A stretch of 64,000 nucleotides of DNA. Origin: Arthrobacter sp. PAMC25564 (GTDB taxonomy: Bacteria; Actinomycetota; Actinomycetes; Actinomycetales; Micrococcaceae). The notes under the pieces are model-generated. The model had not been told where the DNA came from. It saw only the letters and a program-made list of their open reading frames with translations, and searched no databases. Location: assembly GCF_004798705.1 (NCBI RefSeq), contig NZ_CP039290.1:186001-250000 (forward strand). Reading direction: 5' to 3'. Position numbers and translations under genes: made by a program. Every line of letters starts with the position of its first letter. Position 1 is the stretch's first letter. Below are positions 9,069-16,352 of this stretch, piece after piece.

Positions 9069-9377
9069 TCAGTCGTCGCTGCGGAGTTCCCGCTGGCGGG
9101 CGCTGAGCAGCTCCATCTCCGGACGTGCCGCCACGAAGCGTTCGACGGCGGCGAGAACCTCCAGCAGGTGTGCCCGGTCGGCCGCGACGAGCCCGGCGCC
9201 GATCACCGTGCGCCGGTACTGGTCCTGCAGCCCGGCCTCGGTCACGGAGACGTCGAAGCGGCGCTTGATTTCGGCCAGCACGGGCCGCACCACCGAACGC
9301 TTCTCCTTCAGGGTGTGGACATCGCCGAGGAGGAGGTCGAATTCAATCCAGCCGATCCACATGCCTCTATTCTTCAT
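9069..9377 (-). CDS. DUF503 family protein
   Basis: A 102-residue protein with the family signature GWIEFDLLLGDVHTLKEKRS near the start, followed by the ferredoxin-like beta-alpha pattern of DUF503 (YlxP-like) proteins. The function is not established; relatives are found near ribosome-assembly genes in other bacteria. Two starts are possible: ATG at 9377, with GGAG at a good distance inside the neighbouring repeat, or ATG at 9362 (MWIGW), which is the usual family start but has AGAGG too close. If 9377 is right, the repeat copy C provides the ribosome-binding site. Confidence 0.85.
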   Translation of the reverse strand: MKNRGMWIGWIEFDLLLGDVHTLKEKRSVVRPVLAEIKRRFDVSVTEAGLQDQYRRTVIGAGLVAADRAHLLEVLAAVERFVAARPEMELLSARQRELRSDD

Positions 9378-9381
9378 CCAT

Positions 9382-9429
9382 TGCTCCGTAAGTGCCGTTT
9401 TGGGCGCTCAAAAAGGCAGCTACGGAGCA
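9382..9429. repeat. Palindromic intergenic element, copy C
   Basis: Arms 9382-9396 and 9415-9429 pair at 13 of 15 positions. The centre TTTTGGGCGCTCAAAA is nearly the same as the centre of the perfect palindrome at 49023-49070. It separates the DUF503 gene start from the monooxygenase-like gene stop. Confidence 0.75.
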
Positions 9430-9439
9430 CTCGATGGGA

Positions 9440-9757
9440 TTAGATGGTGAGTTCGCCCATCCGGTCCCAGCCCTCGCCGTCGAGCTGGCGGCTGATGATC
9501 CGGGGCGTCTCCAGCAGCGCCTGCGGCAGGTCCGCCATGGCCTGCTGGAAGTGTGCGCTGCTGACGTGGGCCCCGGCGGCGCCGTCCTTGAAGGCCTCGA
9601 CCAGGACAAATTCGTTGGGGTCCTCCACGCTGCGGGACCAGTCGAACCAGAGGTTGCCGGGTTCCTGGCGGGTGGCCCGGGTGAAGTCCTCCACGAGGCC
9701 GGGCCAGCGCTCGGACCAGTCTGGCTTGACCTTGAATTTGACGACGATGAAGATCAT
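9440..9757 (-). CDS. Antibiotic biosynthesis monooxygenase (ABM) fold protein
   Basis: A 105-residue dimeric alpha/beta barrel protein of the ABM/YgiN-like group, often annotated as putative quinol monooxygenase. The start MIFIVVKFKVKPDW, the NLWFDWSRS strand, the FVLVEAFKDGAAGAHVSS turn and the HFQQAMADLP helix fit the family. The frame runs further upstream, but the ATG at 9757 gives the standard family N-terminus. Substrate is unknown. Confidence 0.85.
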   Translation of the reverse strand: MIFIVVKFKVKPDWSERWPGLVEDFTRATRQEPGNLWFDWSRSVEDPNEFVLVEAFKDGAAGAHVSSAHFQQAMADLPQALLETPRIISRQLDGEGWDRMGELTI

Positions 9758-9855
9758 TGGCTGAAGCCTTCCGTTCGGATCTGACTCGGATGTGACACGT
9801 CCCATTCTTTCAAGTCAGGAACGCGGAGTCAGATCCCGCCCGTCCCGGCCGGACC

Positions 9856-9882
9856 AATGGGCTGTAAGTGACCCCGCGTTGC
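9856..9882 (+). repeat. Half copy of the 24126-24192 palindrome
   Basis: These 27 bases match the right arm of the hairpin at 24126-24192 except for one base. The partner arm is missing here, so this copy cannot form the long hairpin. It lies between the ABM and DUF1990 genes. Confidence 0.6.
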
Positions 9883-9917
9883 AAGGGTCCGTTGCTCCGG
9901 CATCTGCCGGCTCCTGC

Positions 9918-10466
9918 TCAGTTCACGCCTGCGGCCAGTTCTTGTGCACTCCCAAGGTAGCGGGAAGTGATGAGAGCCCGCGCCCGCTTGGCCAGCGCGC
10001 CGCCGGCCGCGTAGAACCAGCTCGACGGCACGCCGAAGGCGGTGATTTTGATCAGCACCATGCCATTCCCATCGATGGAGATCTCAAAGGCCTCCTCGCC
10101 GCGGACCGGATGGCCCGGCAGCGTGCCGTAACCGAATCCTGCCGACTGGGGCCCGTCCCCGGGCACCGGGGCGCGCACCCAGACGACCTCGCACGGCGCG
10201 TCAATCCGGAACGGCCCGGCGCCGAAGCCGCTCACCACGCGTGCGCCCGGGACCACGGCGTCGGACTCCGCACGGACCCGCAGACCGGCCCCTCTCTGGA
10301 GCTGCCACGTCAGCATGCCTTGGACGGCCCGCCGGTATGCCGCGGGGCCGTGCCCCAGATAAGCCTCCGAGACGAGGCATTCAACGTCCGCCGGGAGTGG
10401 CCCGTGCTCCGTGGATCCGATGCCCGCATAGTTCAGTCCGCCGGGGGCAATCCGCGGCCCGTTCAT
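9918..10466 (-). CDS. DUF1990 family protein
   Basis: A 182-residue protein with the DUF1990 pattern: N-terminal NYAGIGSTEHGPLP, central RVVSGFGAGPFRIDAPCEVVWV, and GFGYGTLPGHPVRGEEAFEI. DUF1990 proteins have a START/SRPBCC-like beta-grip; no reaction is established. Its start overlaps the upstream MmcQ/YjbR gene by four bases, so both are probably translated together from one message. Confidence 0.85.
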   Translation of the reverse strand: MNGPRIAPGGLNYAGIGSTEHGPLPADVECLVSEAYLGHGPAAYRRAVQGMLTWQLQRGAGLRVRAESDAVVPGARVVSGFGAGPFRIDAPCEVVWVRAPVPGDGPQSAGFGYGTLPGHPVRGEEAFEISIDGNGMVLIKITAFGVPSSWFYAAGGALAKRARALITSRYLGSAQELAAGVN

Positions 10467-10885
10467 GGCCGCGCCTGCTGCGGGGTTCCCATGCTGAGCG
10501 TGGCCCAGCCGAGCTGTTCCTGCTGCCGCCGGCTCAGCGTGGCGACGACGAGGTCATAGGAGTCCTCGACCAGGTCCCGCACCATCGAATCGGGCAGGGC
10601 GCCGTCGAGCCGGACGCCGTTCCAGTGCTTCTTGTTCAGGTGCCAGGCGCCGGCGATCTCCGGGTGGGCGGCCCGCAGCTGTTCGGCGAGCACCGGGTCG
10701 CATTTCAGGCTCACGGACCAGTCGTCCGGGTCCATGGCGGACAGGGCAAACATCTTGGCCTCGTGGCGGGCACCACCGGAAACCGCGGCACGCACCTTGA
10801 AGACGGATGTCTCCGGGCCAAAGGGGAAGTCCTCGAAAGCGCCGGGGAAGCCGAGGCACAGCCGGCGCAGTGCAACTACATCCAT
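10463..10885 (-). CDS. MmcQ/YjbR family protein
   Basis: A 140-residue protein of the MmcQ/YjbR (CyaY-like fold) family: LRRLCLGFPGAFEDFPFGP at the start, KMFAL, VSLKCDP, then HLNKKHWNGVRLDG, and a C-terminal helix SYDLVVATLSRR. Members are proposed DNA-binding or ligand-binding proteins; the role is unproven. It is the first gene of a two-gene unit with the DUF1990 gene (four-base overlap). Confidence 0.88.
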   Translation of the reverse strand: MDVVALRRLCLGFPGAFEDFPFGPETSVFKVRAAVSGGARHEAKMFALSAMDPDDWSVSLKCDPVLAEQLRAAHPEIAGAWHLNKKHWNGVRLDGALPDSMVRDLVEDSYDLVVATLSRRQQEQLGWATLSMGTPQQARP

Positions 10886-10946
10886 GGTTCGAGCCTACTT
10901 CCGTCCACGGACATTTGGCACGGAGATCCGGCGAGATCAGAGCGGC

Positions 10947-11852
10947 TCAGGCGACGCCGAGGAAATCCTCGAGCAGCACCACTTCAAGGCCGGCGGCCAG
11001 CTGGGCTGCACGGAAGGCGGCCAGGTCGGCGGCGAACTCGGGGCGGAAATGCATCAGCACAATGTCCCCCGGGCGCAGCGCATTCCCGTACTGGTAGTCC
11101 ATGCGCCCGGCATTGGCCTTGGCCTCCCAGGTCACGACCGCTTTCATTCCGGCTGCGGCGACGGCCTGCCGCAGGGCAGTGGAGTAGGCGCCTCCCGGCG
11201 GCCGGAACAGGGTGGGGCGGCGTCCGAACTGCTGCTGGGCGTAGTCCTGCATCCCGGTGATCTCGGCGAGCTGCTGCTGGTACCCGAGTTGAGTGACCAT
11301 GTTGATGTTGTGGCTGATCGTGTGGTTTTCCACCAGGCTGCCCTGCACGGCGAACTGCTTGAAGAAGGCCGGATCGTTCTGGACGAAGTTCCGGGTGAGG
11401 AAGATCGATGCCGGGTAGTCGTATTCGGTCATGAGGCGCACCATCTCCGGGGTCCTCGTAATGCCGTCGTCAATGGTCAGGAACACCACAGGGTGTTTCG
11501 TCTCGATCCTGGTCAGGACGGGCGCGAGTCCGTTTTGCACCGGCGGCAGCTTGAAGTCCGGGATGAAACTGCGCCGGATGCGCTTGCTTCCCGGGCGGCG
11601 CAGGGCCGCGGGTGCCGTGGGATCTCCGGGGACCGCGGCATTTCCCTGCCGGACCGTCAGCAGCGCGGGAAGCGGCTGCCCGGCGCCCGGTGCGGCGCCG
11701 GGGCCGGGGCCGGCCGCGGCTGCCACTCCCGCCGTCGTGCTTCCCGGCACCGCGCACGCGCCCAAGGCCGCCATCAGGGAGGCTCCCAAAAGGCCCAGTG
11801 CCGCCCGCCGTCCGGGGGTGGCCGGGAGCACTGTCGGATGGTGCTCACACAT
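10947..11852 (-). CDS. Lipoprotein polysaccharide deacetylase (NodB/CE4 domain)
   Basis: A membrane-anchored carbohydrate esterase. The ATG at 11852 has AGGA seven bases upstream and gives a lipoprotein signal with lipobox LGAC (Cys33). A Pro/Gly/Ala linker follows. The NodB domain has TIDDG (Asp128, Asp129), the metal histidines in HTISH (177/181), RPPGG at 217-221, and a late LMHF. These residues fit an active, metal-dependent N-deacetylase acting on cell-wall or extracellular glycans. It stands alone between small cytosolic genes. Confidence in fold is high; the exact polymer is unknown. Confidence 0.9.
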   Translation of the reverse strand: MCEHHPTVLPATPGRRAALGLLGASLMAALGACAVPGSTTAGVAAAAGPGPGAAPGAGQPLPALLTVRQGNAAVPGDPTAPAALRRPGSKRIRRSFIPDFKLPPVQNGLAPVLTRIETKHPVVFLTIDDGITRTPEMVRLMTEYDYPASIFLTRNFVQNDPAFFKQFAVQGSLVENHTISHNINMVTQLGYQQQLAEITGMQDYAQQQFGRRPTLFRPPGGAYSTALRQAVAAAGMKAVVTWEAKANAGRMDYQYGNALRPGDIVLMHFRPEFAADLAAFRAAQLAAGLEVVLLEDFLGVA

Positions 11853-11964
11853 GGCTGGTCCTGGCTTCTTGGGGGATGATTCAGCAGAACAGTAGCAGAG
11901 CAAAACGGCGGGTCGGTGACGCGCCGGATGGGGGGGGCCGGCCGCCGGCGGTCAGGGGCCGAAA

Positions 11965-12396
11965 CTAGAGGCCGAAACGCCGGGCATCCAGCGCCGGACA
12001 GGTGTTCATAATCACATCGAGGCCGGCGGCCTTGGCCCGTGCTGCGGCCGCTTCATCGATGACGCCCAGCTGCAACCAGACGGCCTTGGCCCCGACGGCG
12101 ATCGCCTGGTCCACGACGGCGCCCACCTTCCGGGAATTCAGGAAGCAGTCGACGACGTCGATGGGCCGCTTGGCGGCCGGAATGTCGGCCAGGCTTTTGT
12201 ACCCTGTCTCGCCGTGCACGGTATCGCCGGGAAGGTTTACCGGGATGATCTCCATGCCCAGGCGGTCCCGGATGAACAGGGCGGTATCGTACGCGGCACG
12301 CCATTCGTTGGTGGTCAGCCCGACGATGGCCCACCGGCCCTTGGTGCGCATGAGCCTTTCGAGGACTGCCGGATCGTTCACGTGGGCCATGACCAA
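11965..12396 (-). CDS. CoA-binding (YccU-like) protein
   Basis: A 143-residue Rossmann-fold protein of the CoA_binding_2 group: WAIVGLTTNEWRAAYDTALF near the start, then IPVNLPGDTVHGETGYKSLAD, DVVDCFLNS and KAVWLQLGVIDEAAAARA, ending with an NTCPALDARRF metal-or-ligand-like tail. A paralogue sits at 17698-18195, at the far end of the divergent SAM-riboswitch operon. The ATG two codons downstream is an equally possible start. Function of this family is not defined. Confidence 0.88.
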   Translation of the reverse strand: MVMAHVNDPAVLERLMRTKGRWAIVGLTTNEWRAAYDTALFIRDRLGMEIIPVNLPGDTVHGETGYKSLADIPAAKRPIDVVDCFLNSRKVGAVVDQAIAVGAKAVWLQLGVIDEAAAARAKAAGLDVIMNTCPALDARRFGL

Positions 12397-12532
12397 AGCC
12401 TAACCTCCACGGCGGCGGGCCACGGGCACGTCGCCGCAGGCCCTCAGCATCCGGAGCCGGCTCCGAACAAATGACAGCCAGGCGCCCTTCTTCAGGCCCG
12501 GAACCGAATATTACGAAGTAAACCGCCCCGAT

Positions 12533-12561
12533 TTGGGAAAAACCAGCGATTCCGTTTTAGT
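12533..12561 (+). promoter_or_regulatory. Candidate promoter of the SAM-riboswitch operon
   Basis: TTGGGA at 12533-12538 and TTTAGT at 12556-12561 are separated by 17 bases. A start about seven bases downstream would put the first nucleotide at the edge of the riboswitch P1 stem, which fits the usual layout. Confidence 0.4.
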
Positions 12562-12570
12562 TGGAAACGA

Positions 12571-12738
12571 CCATCCCGAGCGGCCAAGAGACCTGGATCG
12601 ATGAAGCCGCAGCAACCCTGGTCGCTGGAATCTTCCCTGGACTCCCGCGATAGCAAGGCAGAGAGCCTCGGGAAAGGCCGGACCGACCACCCGGCTTCAC
12701 AGGCTCTTTCCGTAGGGTGCTACTGCCAGGACCGATGG
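12571..12738 (+). ncRNA. SAM-I (S-box) riboswitch
   Basis: The conserved core CGATGAAGCCGCAGCAACC lies at 12599-12617, preceded by the GAGCGGCCAAGAGACC segment and followed near the 3' end by GGTGCTACTGCC, all typical of S-box leaders. P1 is formed by CCATC (12571-12575) and GATGG (12734-12738). There is no terminator between P1 and the ATG at 12748; instead the 3' strand of P1 shares two bases with the GGAG ribosome-binding site (12737-12740), so ligand binding should block translation. The downstream metY and sfnG genes fit SAM-sensing control of sulfur assimilation. Confidence 0.9.
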
Positions 12739-12747
12739 AGTGCCCCC

Positions 12748-13092
12748 ATGACTGCTGTCCTGTCCTATTCCGCGCCAGATTCGTCCCCGGACGTCCCTGC
12801 CGCCGATACCCCCGATAACCCGCTGGTGAAGCAGGCGCACCCTCCCGCGCCCACCGGCAACAATGTTGCGGCAACCGGTATTCAAGCCCTGCAGGCTACT
12901 GGCGTTGCGGCAACCCCGGCAGACGCCGCCCAGCCAGCCTTGCCCGAATCGGGCCGGTGCGGCTCCCCGGCGAACGGATGGTCCCCCGCCGGGATCCCGG
13001 CCAACGGCTGGGCGCGTCTGCGACGTGGGCTGAAGATCACCGATGCCCTTCCGGACCTCACGAAGAAATGGACGGTAGCCCGATGGGCGTAA
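12748..13092 (+). CDS. Small riboswitch-proximal ORF, function unknown (114 aa)
   Basis: This ATG is the first one after the SAM riboswitch, seven bases from GGAG at 12737-12740, so it is the start the riboswitch most directly controls. The product is Pro/Ala-rich at first and ends with a basic, Trp-containing segment (KITDALPDLTKKWTVARWA). Its stop overlaps the synthetase start by ten bases (13083-13092), so ribosomes finishing it could reinitiate on acs. I recognise no domain; it may be a leader whose role is coupling, or a diverged gene. Confidence 0.5.
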   Translation: MTAVLSYSAPDSSPDVPAADTPDNPLVKQAHPPAPTGNNVAATGIQALQATGVAATPADAAQPALPESGRCGSPANGWSPAGIPANGWARLRRGLKITDALPDLTKKWTVARWA

Positions 13093-15134
13093 GCATCACA
13101 ACAGCCACCGAGGCAATCGATAGCGGCAGCCCCGCCACCGAAGCTGAACGCATCGCGTTCTGGGAGGCCGCAGCCCTCCGCCTCGACTGGGAACAGGGGC
13201 CGGGAACAGCTCCGGCCGGCAAGCCGTGGCACACCGCGCACCGCCGGGTTCCGGCCGACGTCGAGGCCGGCACCGGCCCGGACATCACCTGGTTCGAAGG
13301 CGGCAAGCTCAATGTGGCCTACAACTGCGTGGACCGGCACGTTGAAGCCGGGCGCGGGGACAAGGTGGCGCTGCACTTCGAGGGCGAACCGGGCGACCGC
13401 CGCTCCATCACCTATGCCGAGCTCCAGCGCGAGGTCTCCAAAGCCGCCAACGCCCTCCTCGCCCTCGGCATCACCAAGGGCGACCGTGTGGTCATCTATC
13501 TTCCGGTCATCCCGGAAACCATCATCATCACCCTGGCGGTGGCCCGCATCGGAGCCATCCACTCGCTCGTCTTCGGCGGCTTCTCCGCCGAGGCGCTCAA
13601 GTTCCGGGTGGAGGACACCCGTGCCAAGCTGCTCGTCACCACCGACGGCCAGTTCCGCCGCGGTGCCGCAGTCCCGGTCAAGGACAACGCGGATGCCGCC
13701 GTCGCCGGCCACAACGAGATTGAGCATGTCCTGGTGGTCAACCGCACCACACCGCCGGAGCTGCTGGACACCGTCCCGATGACCGAGGGCCGCGACGTCT
13801 GGTGGCACGACACCGTCGGGCGGGCCTCCGAGGTCCACACCGCGGAGGCCTTCGACGCCGAGACACCGCTGTTCATCATGTACACCTCCGGCACCACCGG
13901 CAAGCCCAAAGGCCTGGTGCACACCTCCGGCGGCTACCTCACGCAGGCGTCCTGGAGCTTCGAGCACCTCTTCAGCAACCCGGATCCGGCCCTCCGGGAC
14001 CAGGACGTCCACTGGTGCACGGCCGACCTCGCCTGGGTCACGGCCCACACCTACGAGATTTACGGCCCGCTCTCCAACGGCGTCACCCAGGTGATCTTCG
14101 AGGGCACGCCGAACACCCCGCACCCGGGCCGGCACTTCGAAATCATCGAACGCTACGGTGTGACGCAGTACTACACGGCGCCCACCCTGGTCCGCTCCCT
14201 GATGGGCTGGTTCCCCGACGGCGTCCCGGCCAGCTACGACCTCTCCTCGATCCGGCTGCTCGGCACCGTCGGCGAGGCCGTCAACCCCGAGGCCTGGCGC
14301 TGGTTCCGCGAGAACATCGGCGCCGGCACCGCGCCGGTGGTGGACACCTGGTGGCAGTCCGAGACCGGGGCCACCATCCTCTCCCCCGCCCCGACCGACT
14401 CGGAGTTCAAGCCCGGCTGCGCGGCGCGGCCGCTGCCCGGCGTCGGCACCCGGATCGTGGACGCCGCCGGCAGCACCGTTCCGGCGGGTGTCCAGGGCTT
14501 CATCGTGGTGGACGCCCCCGGCCCCGCCATTGCCCGGACGGTGTGGGGCAACCCGCAGCGCTACTTCGATTCGTACTGGCGCCAGTACGCCGAACAGGGC
14601 TGGTTCCTCGCCGGTGACGGCGCCAAGTATGACGACGACGGCGACATCTGGATTTTGGGGCGGGTGGACGACACCCTCAACGTCTCCGGGCACCTGCTGT
14701 CCACGATCGAGATCGAATCGGCCCTCGTGTCCCACCCGGACGTGGTGGAGGCCGGGGTGTGCCCCGTCGCGGACCCGAAGACCGGGCACGCCATCGTGGC
14801 ATTCGTGGTCCCCACCCGTTCCCTCCCCTCGCAAGCTCGGGCAGGGAACCCTGCGGGCGTGGGCCCAAACTCATTTGCTGAGGAGCTCCGCCACCACGTC
14901 GCGAAGGCGATCGGCCCGATCGCCAAGCCGCGCGACGTCGTCGTGGTCCCGGATGTCCCCAAGACCCGCAGCGGCAAGATCATGCGGCGGCTGCTCACCC
15001 AGCTGTTCGAAGGAACGGCGCTGGGCGACACCACCTCACTCCAGAACGAACCGGCCATCGCCGACATCCAGCACGTATTGCGCGAACGCACAGCGGCCAC
15101 CGCTGCCGCGCCGGCCCTCCCCACCCAGAAGTAA
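13083..15134 (+). CDS. acs: Acetyl-CoA synthetase (AMP-forming) with in-frame repeat insert
   Basis: An ANL-family acyl-CoA synthetase that activates acetate with ATP and CoA. The AMP-binding motif TSGTTGKPKG is at residues 268-277, WCTADLAWVTAHTYEIYGPL and TWWQSETG follow, and the catalytic, acetylatable Lys is Lys632 in RSGKIMRR. At 683 residues it is somewhat longer than usual; residues 583-595 (SQARAGNPAGVGP) come from a 41-base repeat also present in purL, placed between the beta strand ending VVPTR and the helix EELRHHVAKAIG of the mobile C-terminal domain. The ATG at 13083 gives the conserved N-terminus. In this operon MetY releases acetate, which this enzyme could recycle (inference). 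Confidence 0.93.
   Translation: MGVSITTATEAIDSGSPATEAERIAFWEAAALRLDWEQGPGTAPAGKPWHTAHRRVPADVEAGTGPDITWFEGGKLNVAYNCVDRHVEAGRGDKVALHFEGEPGDRRSITYAELQREVSKAANALLALGITKGDRVVIYLPVIPETIIITLAVARIGAIHSLVFGGFSAEALKFRVEDTRAKLLVTTDGQFRRGAAVPVKDNADAAVAGHNEIEHVLVVNRTTPPELLDTVPMTEGRDVWWHDTVGRASEVHTAEAFDAETPLFIMYTSGTTGKPKGLVHTSGGYLTQASWSFEHLFSNPDPALRDQDVHWCTADLAWVTAHTYEIYGPLSNGVTQVIFEGTPNTPHPGRHFEIIERYGVTQYYTAPTLVRSLMGWFPDGVPASYDLSSIRLLGTVGEAVNPEAWRWFRENIGAGTAPVVDTWWQSETGATILSPAPTDSEFKPGCAARPLPGVGTRIVDAAGSTVPAGVQGFIVVDAPGPAIARTVWGNPQRYFDSYWRQYAEQGWFLAGDGAKYDDDGDIWILGRVDDTLNVSGHLLSTIEIESALVSHPDVVEAGVCPVADPKTGHAIVAFVVPTRSLPSQARAGNPAGVGPNSFAEELRHHVAKAIGPIAKPRDVVVVPDVPKTRSGKIMRRLLTQLFEGTALGDTTSLQNEPAIADIQHVLRERTAATAAAPALPTQK
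14827..14867 (+). repeat. In-frame intragenic repeat, copy 2 (in acs)
   Basis: Matches the purL copy at 37 of 41 positions. Here the centre is a perfect GCAGGG-AA-CCCTGC hairpin. The acs frame reads it as SQARAGNPAGVGP, the same phase as in purL. Confidence 0.85.
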
Positions 15135-15143
15135 AGGAACACC

Positions 15144-16352
15144 ATGACCGACATCAGCAACGTCGCCCGTCTTTCCGAGCCACTCAAGTTCGCCTACTGG
15201 GTCCCCAATGTTTCCGGCGGACTGGTGGTCTCCACCATCGAACAGCGCACCGGCTGGGACTTCGACTACAACAAGAAACTGGCCCGGATTGCCGAGAACT
15301 CCGGTTTCGAATACGCCCTGACCCAGACCCGCTACGCCGCCTCCTACGGCGCCGACAAGCAGCACGAGGCGACCTCCTTCAGCCTGGCGCTGCTCGCCGC
15401 CACCGATCGGCTCAAGGTCATCGCCGCCGTCCACCCCGGCATGTGGCACCCCGGCGTGCTCGCCAAATACCTGATCACCGCGGACCACATTTCCAACGGC
15501 CGCGCCGCCGTGAACATCGTCTCCGGCTGGCTCAAGGATGAATTCACCAACTTCGGCCTCGAGTGGCTGGAACACGACGAGCGCTACGTCCGCACCGAGG
15601 AATTCATCAACGTCCTCCGCGGACTCCTGACCGAGAAGAACTTCAGCCAGTCCGGCAAGTACTACAACATCACCGACTTCACCCTGCAGCCCGCCCCCCT
15701 GGATGTTCCTGGGCGCGCGCACCCGGAGATCTTCTTCGGCGGCAACTCCACCGCGGCGCAGGCCACGGCCGGGCGGGTGGCGGACTGGTACTTCTCCAAC
15801 GGCAAGGACCTCGAGGGCTTCAAGGAGAACATCGCCGGCGTCGTCGCGGCGTCCTCTGAAACCCTGCGCGGTACCGAGGGCCGGCTCGCGGCACCCCACT
15901 TTGGCCTCAACGGCTTCGTCATTGCCCGCGATTCGGAGAAGGAAGCCCGCGACACTCTCCGCGAGATCATCGAGAAGGCGCACAAACCGGCCGTCGAGGG
16001 TTTCCGCGACGCGGTCCAGGAAGCCGGGCCCTCCACCAGGGACGGCAAGGGCATGTGGGCCGACTCGAGCTTCGAGGACCTGGTCCAGTACAACGACGGC
16101 TTCAAGACCCAGCTGATCGGCACCCCCGAGCAGATCGCCGAGCGGATCGTGGAGTACAAGAAGATCGGCGTGAACCTGTTCCTCACCGGCTACCTGCACT
16201 TCCAGGAGGAGGTCGCGGCGTTCGGCCAGGACATCCTGCCGATCGTCCGCGAGCTTGAGGCAGACCTCGCGCGCAAGCACGGCACGGAACTGGATCTGTC
16301 CGGGACGCCGGTGGCTTCGGCCAGCTCAACCACCGGGCTGGTGAACGCGTAA
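15144..16352 (+). CDS. sfnG: Dimethylsulfone monooxygenase SfnG (FMNH2-dependent)
   Basis: A bacterial luciferase-like monooxygenase that oxidises dimethylsulfone to methanesulfinate so its sulfur can be used. The match to SfnG is strong along the length: KFAYWVPNVSGGLVVS at the start, GFEYALTQTRY, NGRAAVNIVSGW, LEHDERY, WYFSNG, FEDLVQYNDGFKTQLIGTP and YLHFQEEV. Length is 402 residues with a short extra C-terminal tail. AAGGA precedes the ATG by a normal gap and its stop overlaps metY (TAATG). Control by the SAM riboswitch fits a sulfur-starvation role. A flavin reductase partner is not in the window. Confidence 0.92.
   Translation: MTDISNVARLSEPLKFAYWVPNVSGGLVVSTIEQRTGWDFDYNKKLARIAENSGFEYALTQTRYAASYGADKQHEATSFSLALLAATDRLKVIAAVHPGMWHPGVLAKYLITADHISNGRAAVNIVSGWLKDEFTNFGLEWLEHDERYVRTEEFINVLRGLLTEKNFSQSGKYYNITDFTLQPAPLDVPGRAHPEIFFGGNSTAAQATAGRVADWYFSNGKDLEGFKENIAGVVAASSETLRGTEGRLAAPHFGLNGFVIARDSEKEARDTLREIIEKAHKPAVEGFRDAVQEAGPSTRDGKGMWADSSFEDLVQYNDGFKTQLIGTPEQIAERIVEYKKIGVNLFLTGYLHFQEEVAAFGQDILPIVRELEADLARKHGTELDLSGTPVASASSTTGLVNA

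Noticed and set aside
12882-14834. 650-codon minus-strand frame opposite acs
   Set aside because: Antisense to a clear acetyl-CoA synthetase; composition (Gly/Arg/Val/Asp) is typical of shadow frames.
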